A stretch of 64,000 nt of DNA from Athripsodes cinereus (Eukaryota; Arthropoda; Insecta; Trichoptera; Leptoceridae), in NCBI GenBank assembly GCA_947579605.1, contig OX388319.1, positions 15,327,447-15,391,446 on the forward strand, read 5' to 3'. A program made the position numbers and the translations under genes. Shown piece after piece: positions 57,102 through 64,000 of this stretch. Each line of letters starts with the position of its first letter. The first letter of the stretch is position 1. The notes below the pieces were generated by a model. It saw only the letters and a program-made list of their open reading frames with translations, did no database searches and was not told where the DNA came from.

Positions 57102-57702
57102 TAATTTGGTGACCGAGCCGCTGAACTCTCTTACTTGTTTTGTGCATGTCCTACTCCTGTCGTTGGAGGTGGCTTTTCAAGCACTCTGTCCCTTGGTTTT
57201 GTCATTTTTTTCTTTTTTTTTTGATCAATTGCTTATTTGCTTCCACTTTCATACTCTAGCCTTGGAAGTTTAATGTGTTTATTTCCCTTTCTTTGTTTCT
57301 TTCAAATTCAGTAAGGAAGAAATTTCGTGTTTGGCAGTGGTGGGTATGATTGGTAAGCATTTATTATTATTGTCTTGAATACTCTACTACTTAGATAATA
57401 AGCTGTAAAGTGTTGTCTTTAGTGTTAAGAATTTTAGTACGTAGCAATACGTAACTGTAAGAACATAGTTTGTAAGAATATTGTAGTAGTGAGTAGTGCC
57501 TTGTAGTGAGTAGTGCCTTGTAGTGAGTATCTCCTCCAAGGGACATTAAGGGTTGTAGTTTAGGGGAGGATTTTGTCGGGGGGAGCCCATAAGGCAAATC
57601 CTGAGCCCTCCCTTTGAATTTTTCTTTTGTTTTGTTGAGTCTGGATGATATAGGAGCTCAGCTCTTAAAACATCCAGGGGAAAGTGGTGGGAAAACCCTT
57701 AA
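57102..57702 (+). other. LINE 3' UTR
   Basis: About 600 noncoding bases. There are 2.5 tandem copies of a 17-bp unit (57487-57529, TAGTGAGTAGTGCCTTG). Possible stems are CTCCTCC (57531) with GGGGAGGA (57563), and CTGGATG (57641-57647) with CATCCAG (57671-57677). The latter encloses GAGCTCAGCTC. The element ends GGGAAAACCCTTAA with no poly(A). In R1/R2-type elements the 3' UTR is what the reverse transcriptase recognises, so these stems are the natural candidates here. Confidence 0.7.
57487..57529 (+). repeat. 17-bp tandem repeat in LINE 3' UTR
   Basis: 2.5 exact copies of TAGTGAGTAGTGCCTTG. Confidence 0.85.
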
Positions 57703-57715
57703 TGATTAATTGTAA
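57703..57715. repeat. LINE target-site duplication, right copy
   Basis: TGATTAATTGTAA, identical to 50028-50040. Confidence 0.9.
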
Positions 57716-57846
57716 ATGGCAGTTAAAGTCATTTTATATCCAGTTATGAAGTTTGCTACCCATCCTAAATGTAATATTAGCGAAGAGGGCAGCCCGCATG
57801 TTAATTACATGCAGCTGGTCTGCTGGCTATCCCACTTGTGGGATAA
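57716..57846 (+). mobile_element. SINE A 3' part, resuming after the LINE
   Basis: ATGGCAGTTAAAGTCATTTT, GAAGTTTGCTACCCATCCTA, 'gcgaagagggcagcccgcatg' and GGTCTGCTGGCTATCCCAC, then 'ttgtgggata'. Joined conceptually to 49976-50040 it restores one SINE A without overlap or gap apart from the duplication. The usual TGCCGTGATGGTATAG end is not present. Confidence 0.8.
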
Positions 57847-59117
57847 TGTAGTGTCTATTTTATGTAAAAGTTTTGTTGATTTTGTAATTATGCATGACAA
57901 AAAAAGGTCAACTTCTGCTGTGTAGAGGAGAAAGTAATGAAAATATAAGTCATTGAACGGCCAATGTTCGAATTTGAGATAACTTCCGATATCTGATAAT
58001 ACAATGTAGGTATGTTGTTCATATTTCGGGATACATTTATTGTTATAAATATTGTTATTTAATGTACCTGTAGTATGTATTGGAAGTTTTATTAGAACAT
58101 GTTTGGAGCATTTACATCAGAGTCCATTAGGGAACTTCAAGTATCTACAAACCACCTACCTATATCACCATACATAGTGACGCCCAGTATTGTTACTATT
58201 ATTAATATAGAAATGTATATATGATAATTGATATTGATTATCCCATTGGGAATGTTAACCGATTGAAACTAGAGTTATTTGTATTTGTAAAAATTGCCTA
58301 TTTGGCAATATTAATGAGTATGTATAGTGAGCTACAATCCATTGGATTGGTCTGCAACGAGTTTGGATTTTCTTCTCTATTCCTTCCTATATTTTGCTAG
58401 TATCTTTAATTCTACGTATGTGCCACAGTTCATGTCCTTCACTTGATCCAAATAGGTGTTGTCGGTTTTATTAATGATTATGAAGTACAATCATTTTAGT
58501 TATCATATTTGCAGATAGCACACTGTCTTAGGAAATCTATAAACTTTTTTTATGAAGTTCAGAGCTCGATTACTGCATAATTTTTATAACTGGTAATTTG
58601 TCATGCCATGCAAAGGAGGATGTCAAGATTCTTTCTGCATTAAATTATAATATTTCTTTAGCATCGTTTGATGGAGTATCCATTATAAAGGGCGCCTTGT
58701 ATAAGAGTGTCATAGCACAACAATATACGTACAAAATTATTCACGTTATGGTGCACAAGTAGTGAAGTACCATATTGGATCAAAATGATAAGGCATTTTT
58801 TTTTGTTTTAATCCCATAAAGTGTATTTAAATAACTTTTTTCTGTTGTGTTTTTTACAGTCATACAGAACTCGTCGACATTTTGCAAATATGACCAGAAT
58901 TCAACACCTTCGTTTTATTACCAGAGGTATACGGCGTTTGATTGTTTTATTTACCTAAGCATTAAAATAATAAATGTCGCAAATCGTGCTTACTTATAAC
59001 TTAAAACAATTGGGTAATAAAATTACGAGAATACGCGTGTTATTTCCTGTTTATGATGATAAATCCCTCTCCGTAATACAATACATCGGTACCTACCTTC
59101 TGCGATTATTTTATTAC
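57847..59117. other. AT-rich sequence; one short repeat
   Basis: A GGTGCACAAGTAGTGAAGTA word at about 58748-58770 is shared with 38830 and, more diverged, 60890. No gene was recognised. Confidence 0.4.
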
Positions 59118-59295
59118 TATACTAGGATTTTTTTAAACTGGCGAACTAAGTCATATAATGTGCGAGCAAGAAAGATCGACTACCTGCTCCCGTCACACTC
59201 ACAGAGAGATGTGAGTGTGACGGGAGCAGGTAGTCGATCTTTCTTGCTCGCACATTTTATGACTTAGTTCGCCAGTTTAAAAAAATCCTAGTATA
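59118..59295. mobile_element. Palindromic MITE-like foldback element
   Basis: Arms 59118-59203 and 59210-59295 (86 bp each) are complementary with one mismatch around the 6-base loop GAGAGA. If the outer TA pair is the duplication (59118-59119, 59294-59295), the element is 174 bp. Its ends are TACTAGGATTTTTTTAAACT and the complement. The tip, GCTCCCGTCACACTCAC, is GC-rich. A TA duplication and fully palindromic body fit a Tc1/mariner-type nonautonomous element. No related transposase is present here. Confidence 0.75.
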
Positions 59296-59339
59296 TACAT
59301 TATATTTTGTCCAAGCGTAACACTACTTAAAGCGTAAAT

Positions 59340-59770
59340 TATAAGATAAATGCGCGGGATTTTCTCAATTGAAAGAGGATCAATTGTATGACTTATGGAG
59401 CAGAAGTCCAAATTCTTACCGAATCAATTATTAAGAAGCTCTGTATATTTCAAAGAAAGCTTGGAAGAGCGATATAATAATAATAATAAAGACAATTTAT
59501 ATTTGGCGCCGTTTAATGATCCGTGACCATCTCAAGGGCGCCATATACTACAAATGAAACCGTCCAATTGGGTAAGAGACAGATATTCGTTAAAAAAAGA
59601 TCTGGAATTACTGATATCGTCAATGGAGGAGGAAAGTTGCAATGGTCATGGAAAGAATAATTATGTTGCTGGATTTAAAAGATCAGAGATGGACAAAAAG
59701 CTTAGTGGAGTGGAGACCTCGTGAAGACAAAAGAAGTTGAAGAAGACCTCCTACCAAACAATCTGATAAT
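59340..59770 (+). pseudogene. LINE reverse-transcriptase C-terminal fragment
   Basis: Pieces in shifting frames give TYGAEVQILTESIIKKLCIF (59391-59450), then RKLGRAI, later TDIVNGGGKLQWSW (near 59610-59650) and DQRWTKSLVEWRPREDKRS before a stop, followed by RRPPTK. This follows the order 'TYGAETWTLT....KL...QR.+ERA...TDI......L+W.W.GH......DGRW....L.W.P+...R..GRPP.RW' of an insect LINE. About 90 AT-rich bases at 59475-59570 interrupt it. Several stops and frameshifts are present. Confidence 0.65.
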
Positions 59771-60640
59771 ATTAATTAATTTCCATACCGAATATTTTTT
59801 TTAAGAATACGGATAATATCATAGCACGTTTATCTTTTTTTTTATCTATTTTTTAAATTTTAAATTAGGTTGGCGTTCACCCTCTGATTAAACCAAAAAA
59901 TGAATGAAATATTGGTCAGATCAATGATTAAAAGTGTCACTTAAATATTCGAACGGATCTTAATAATTCTAATTTCAAATTTACGTTCCAGTTATAAAAT
60001 CGTGTCAACGAACAAAATAAATAAAATAATGCATTGTTAGGTTCACGAATCATTTATTCATTTGTACCTCTAACCATTACAGTATTATGAGCTACATTTT
60101 AACAATTCTTTACTAACACTCTGTCTGGTGTTGATTTGAATCGTATATTGTTCTAGACAACCACAAGTGCTCAAATTATTTTAGTCTGGAAACCTTACGT
60201 TAAGAATAAAACGGTGTTGACAGTTTGGATGGCTTTCAAATGAGGTGCTACAGGCGCATGATGATAATTCATAGTTCGGTATGTCGATAGTTATTGAACT
60301 GAATATGTTATATGAATGAATTGTTATAACATGTCGATAGTTATTAAACTGAATTGGTGAAAAAAAGCAATTCCTTAAATTAAAATAATCAACACAATAT
60401 TGTTTTGATCAAGTAGCGGAGGATATGCACTGTAAAATACGTAAAACTGAAAACGCTGGTAGGAACGGGGTAGAGTTCTCAAAATCACAATCAAGTGAAT
60501 TGTGACTCAGAAAGTGAGAGAGGAGTTTCTTTGGAGAAATTGGTTTATTAGGAAGTTTACGATAAACTCACCCTCCATTTATTTATTTTATTTTATTTGG
60601 ATGTATTTCTACGTATAATTACTTGTTACCAATGTACAGT
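59771..60640. other. AT-rich sequence, no gene recognised
   Basis: A local duplication of ATGTCGATAGTTATT(G/A)AACTGA occurs at about 60281-60305 and 60331-60355. Nothing else was recognised. Confidence 0.45.
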
Positions 60641-60840
60641 TTTTTTTTTTTTAGAAAGATATATCTGGGTTTTTGTTATAAACCCAAATACAACCTTAAG
60701 CTAAGTTTACAGCTACAACCTTTCACAGTAAGCTACTAAAAGCTTGTGTCGTGAAAGGGGAGTTTGCCGGCACCTGATATCGAACCACGGACCCCTTGTT
60801 CACGAGGCTGAGACTCTACCTCCAGGCTACCGACGAACTT
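60641..60840 (-). mobile_element. SINE B, near full length
   Basis: On the minus strand the head reads CGTCGGTAGCCTGGAGGTAG, 'agtctcagcctcgtgaac' and a B box GGTTCGATATC. The conserved CCTTTCACGACACAAGC and body follow. The 3' end TATTTGGGTTTATAACAAAA then ACCCAGATATATC forms a 7-bp GGGTTT/AAACCC stem, followed by an A-rich tail (a T run on the plus strand). It and 62808-62983 define the family. Confidence 0.75.
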
Positions 60841-61800
60841 TAGTTAAAAGGGAATAATTAAATAAAGAAATTACATTCACTGTGTCGGTGTTCAGGTAGT
60901 AGAATTCCATATCGAAATTTAAAAACAAATGTTTGCTTCTACTATGTGATTTATTCTCGAGTTTGACAATGTCCTAACCAAACGACAGACATTTCTTTCG
61001 AGAATTATCCTCGAAATCTTTTCACATTAATTTTTCATTTCGTTTAAATAAAGAAATATTCTGTTCTGATACTTCCCGTAGATTTTCAGATTTACCTAAA
61101 TAAGCTACATGGTTCGTTCATCTGTGTTTGTGATGTGTAAGGTTAAGGATTAACTGTTAAGGACTTTACAAGTTGTTATTTGTGTTTAAATATCTAGAGG
61201 AATATATTATATACTTTTCTTTTAGCGCACCCACCTTTGAGAATCACCGTTCTTGATATTCTTATAATCAATTATTAGATCGTTATAACGCTTTCAATTA
61301 TTGTTATTTCGTACTTTTATTGAATAAGAACCTTGACACGACTGACTAGAAATAAATATAGGTATTTAGTATAAATATTATTACTTAATTTAAATCAGCG
61401 GTGAATGTTGAGCACATTCCAAAATATTGAAGTAATATTACCTACTACATTATCTCTATTGTCTTTACGATTGTGTAACTAACGATGTCGATTATATTTT
61501 AAAATGAATTTAATTGAAACCCATTAATTATCGTGAAGTTTTGCAAAAGAAGTAGGACGTCTTCACAATATTTTAATTTTTTAATGATAAAATCATGACT
61601 GTGATTCGAATATTTGTGAGGATAACATTCTTTAACAGCATTGATTCCATTGCATCCCCATACAGGGGAGACGATGTTCCTAGTTGAGTCGTATTTTACT
61701 GAAAATATCCTTATGATAGTTTGCCAAAAAGAACGCTGCTCTTTCGTCTACAAGATTTCCGACAACCTAGATGACCCTCTTTCACAATACAACTGGAACC
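60841..61800. other. AT-rich sequence, no gene recognised
   Basis: A TTCAGGTAGTAGAATTCCAT word near 60892 is a diverged member of the GGTGCACAAGTAGT repeat. No gene was recognised. Confidence 0.4.
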
Positions 61801-62023
61801 GGAAACATCCGGTAAAGAATTGGTAAGTTTTCGAGTGTCTTGGTAGGTGTTCAAAAAAATTAAAACATTTTATACATTAAATTCAGCATTGAGATTTGCC
61901 ACCTATCCTGAGTGTCTTGATTTAATATTGGCACGGAGAGGACAGCTTTCATGTTTATTATATGCAGCTGGTGTACTGGCTACCCCACTTGTGGGATATG
62001 CCGTGATGGTATAGTAGTAGTAG
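61801..62023 (+). mobile_element. SINE A, nearly full length
   Basis: A plus-strand copy: 'atccggtaaagaattggtaa', GTTTTCGAGTGTCTTGG, CCACCTATCCTGAGTGTC, 'tattggcacggagaggacagc', GCTACCCCACTTGTGGGATA and TGCCGTGATGGTATAG with a (TAG)4 tail. A deletion removes about 12 bases of the head. It is younger than most copies. Confidence 0.85.
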
Positions 62024-62807
62024 TTTATTTTTTTTAATAAAGGGATGAAATAATGATTTCACCAAATTTTAATAATTGAATCAGATGGGAATGCAGTGTT
62101 GGAAATTCTGGAAAATCCTATTAGAAAATCATAAGAAATAAAAACATGCATCATAATAAATTAAAATGTAATTTAACTATGTAGAACACAATGCAGTATT
62201 AACATAATACATACACATTTGACATAACAATGCTAAGTATTTATTGTATAATGTATCATTGCATACCTTTAGTAATATGTACTAATTATTACACAATAAT
62301 ATTACAACTTACACATTGTTATTTAAATATTATGTGTATACTATGTTGCACGCTGTAAATTCTGTTACACTCTTACTACCTACCAGCGCAGGTACAACTC
62401 TAGATATTTAATTTATAATTCTCGGATAACTTTGACAATATTGACATTCTCTATGTACTGCCTCAGAACAAGCAATAGTCTAGTGAGGCAGTAAATTATG
62501 TTGCTTGCAATTGTTTTTAGAACACGTGTAATTGGGTTAATGAAAAATTATGTTAAGTTAAAGTTATATTGCGTTTTGTAATAGTTAAGTTTGATATCGT
62601 TGGAAATAAATAAACAAAAAAAAAAATGTATCTTATATTGCTCTGTGAAGTAAAGTTTATGTGTGCTGAAAAATTAATACATACAAAAATATCCACTAAT
62701 TTACAATCGCAAATCTTAAATTCAATATTATTTATTGCTTAGGTACTCTATGTAGGTACCTCAGGGTTATTAAATTAAATTTATAGAATGGTACAACTTC
62801 AACTTAT
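62024..62807. other. AT-rich sequence, no gene recognised
   Basis: Nothing was recognised. Confidence 0.4.
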
Positions 62808-62983
62808 GAGGTGGCCGGTAGCCTGATATTAGAGTCTCGGGATTTTCAAAAGAGAGATCGCTGGTTCGAATCCTTCTGTTGCAGACCTTTTCATCTTATC
62901 ATTACACAAGTAAATAGTATACTTCCACGGTATTCATGGTATATTTGGGTTTATTAAAAATCCAGATTCATCTGAAAAAAATA
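62808..62983 (+). mobile_element. SINE B, near full length
   Basis: A tRNA-like head, GAGGTGGCCGGTAGCCTGAT, with an A-box-like TGGCCGGTAGCC and a perfect B box, GGTTCGAATCC (about 62871). A short body follows. The 3' end is ATATTTGGGTTTATTAAAAA then 'tccagattcatctgaaaaaaa'. This copy lacks the 'cacgacacaa' block seen in others, so it has an internal deletion or represents a subfamily. Confidence 0.75.
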
Positions 62984-63137
62984 AGTATCATAATTTATTT
63001 TTTTGAAATTTGGTAATTTACTATTTACGATGTGGATAAAGCTACCAAAAAATATTATGTTTAGCTTTATTGTTTAATCTTTTTGTTATTTTCTACTAGT
63101 TCTAAGGTACTATAAATTATCCCAATTATTAATTTAC

Positions 63138-63177
63138 TGCCCCATTCAAGGGACATACAGTGATGCTGTGAATGTAT
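63138..63177 (+). mobile_element. Possible SINE A terminal fragment
   Basis: CTGCCCCATTCAAGGGACAT then 'acagtgatgctgtg' resembles the terminal hairpin of family A. It is weak. Confidence 0.3.
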
Positions 63178-63575
63178 CACAATTATAATAGGTGGTAGTA
63201 GAAAAGCAATACAACACAAAAAAAACAAATACCTGCAGAGGGTAATTTTTTTTAATACGGTTATCTAGTACGCTTTTACGTTCATTCATACATTCATTGA
63301 AAGAAGCTAATACTGCAATAATTATAATACTTTGGATTATTCCGGTTGATCGGCCTTAGAAGCAGCTAGTTATGATTTGGAATTATGTTTTACAATACCC
63401 ATACATATACATATGATTATTATACGTACATTTAATAGTATGACATTTACAAGTTATAAGGTATCGGATCTAGGACGCACTTAGTAAATCAACCGAGGCG
63501 TACCTACTCTATTGTAACAATTATGTAAATCAGCTTAAGGTTAATTTTACATAATTTTACTAATTTTTCTGTGGC

Positions 63576-63848
63576 GATAATACAACTATTTGGCTGAGAG
63601 GAATGGTGCTCGGAGACGCGGACGTCCGAGGATTAAATGGCAAGATCATTTAAATCAAATCCTACAGGACGGTCACGTGTTGAGCACATTGAACAGGAGA
63701 GCATGCATGAGGAATTGTATGACAGTGACGGAAGCGAAAGATGTATGCAAGGATAGAAGGAAGTGGCGCTCGATCCTTTCTGCCTACCCCGCGAGGGAAG
63801 CGGCGTGATGGTATGTATGTATGTATGTATGTATGATAATACAACTAT
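63576..63848 (+). mobile_element. 5'-truncated LINE with 14-bp TSD
   Basis: The insert 63590-63834 is flanked by perfect copies of GATAATACAACTAT (63576-63589, 63835-63848). It encodes the C-terminus of a LINE ORF2 and ends in a (TATG)n tail of about six units. Extreme 5' truncation plus a duplication is classic target-primed reverse transcription. The last 40 bases before the tail resemble the end of SINE A: CTGCCTACCCCGCGAGGGAA and GCGTGATGGTATG against CTGGCTACCCCACTTGTGGG and CCGTGATGGTATAG. Confidence 0.85.
63590..63808 (+). pseudogene. LINE ORF2 C-terminal fragment, 72 codons
   Basis: An open frame from the truncation point to its natural stop. It contains ERNGARRRGRPRIKWQDHLN, then NRRACMRNCMTVTEAKDVCK and DRRKWRSILSAYPAREAA. 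The RRGRPR..W.D...............A.DR..WR.I...YP.REA pattern is a common ending of insect RTE-like or related LINE proteins. It has no start codon of its own and is not expected to be a gene. It is undamaged, so the insertion is recent. Confidence 0.75.
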
Positions 63849-64000
63849 GTAATATGCACGAACCCTTTTTGGATATTTTTTATCCAATTTCAGCCGCATT
63901 GAAATATTTTGAGCATTATTGCTTGAATTGGTCTTTGTGTAAGCACATTTCGATTTATCCAACATTTTTCATCCTTAACAAAATTATCTTTATTTGACAT

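Larger units (their letters stand above)
50041..57702 (+). mobile_element. Full-length R1-clade non-LTR retrotransposon
   Basis: The element spans 7662 bp, or about 6.36 kb without the mariner inside it. It is delimited by the 13-bp duplication. The order is: a 5' UTR starting TCAAAGTTCAGCGAGTTCAA with a 13-mer GTTCAGCGAGTTC repeated at 50046 and 50065; the mariner; two tRNA-like modules; ORF1 (gag-like); ORF2 (endonuclease, reverse transcriptase, C-terminal zinc knuckle); and a 600-bp 3' UTR ending CCCTTAA without poly(A). R1-clade membership rests on the QVNLGRSRA start of the endonuclease, FLDISGAFDNAWW in the reverse transcriptase, the CPCG...H....C C-terminus and an ORF2 of 1053 aa, close to R1. 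Both ORFs are uninterrupted, so the insertion looks recent. It sits in a SINE, not in 28S rDNA or TTAGG repeats. No known named family is claimed. Confidence 0.93.

Noticed and set aside
41044..62023. The regularly recurring SINE words as a CRISPR-like array
   Set aside because: Copies are irregularly spaced, on both strands and about 240 bp long with target duplications. These are SINE insertions.
62808..62882. Possible tRNA gene with GGTTCGAATCC
   Set aside because: The stems do not close, and the SINE B body and 3' hairpin follow.

Overview
The window looks like repeat-dense intergenic or intronic DNA from an AT-rich arthropod genome, probably an insect. Lepidoptera is a best guess only. 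It rests on the R1-clade retrotransposon, Tc1/mariner and tRNA-derived SINE content, LINE tails with the 'GGAAGAAATCGC...ATAAG' signature, and recurrent GTAGGTACCTAC-type words. I find no convincing host protein gene, rRNA, true tRNA or CRISPR array. The only long open reading frames belong to transposable elements.

Main landmark, 49.98-57.85 kb: a three-level nested insertion. A tRNA-derived SINE (family A here) is split at 50040/57716 by a full-length R1-clade non-LTR retrotransposon (50041-57702). A perfect 13-bp target-site duplication, TGATTAATTGTAA, flanks it. Its two ORFs are intact: a gag-like protein of 437 aa with three zinc knuckles, and an endonuclease/reverse transcriptase of 1053 aa. 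They overlap by 14 nt. Its 5' UTR is in turn interrupted by a 1296-bp mariner-like element (50387-51682) with 32-bp terminal inverted repeats, TA duplications and an intact 358-aa transposase. Downstream of the mariner, the 5' UTR carries two tRNA-like modules, each with an A box, a B box and a T14 run. This is the most unusual feature in the window.

Elsewhere the sequence is a mosaic of older insertions. Family A SINE has over 25 recognisable copies; two young full-length copies with 12-13 bp duplications lie at 41.0 and 42.2 kb. SINE families B and C have tRNA-like heads. Many short 5'-truncated LINE 3' ends encode reverse-transcriptase C-termini (2.6, 13.8, 15.2, 24.5, 28.9-29.3, 34.0, 38.2, 44.8, 45.9, 59.4 and 63.6 kb). 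The 63.6-kb fragment has a perfect 14-bp duplication. Its 3' end resembles that of SINE A, which suggests a SINE/LINE partnership.

Two large palindromes stand out. At 8.6-9.4 kb there are two 368-bp arms, identical as read by eye, encoding the tail of a Penelope-like endonuclease and flanked by a 16-bp direct repeat. At 59.1-59.3 kb there is a 174-bp foldback MITE-like element. A CpG-containing stretch at 46.3-48.1 kb holds a minus-strand TATA box and a distant AATAAA but no long ORF. The rest is AT-rich unannotated sequence.
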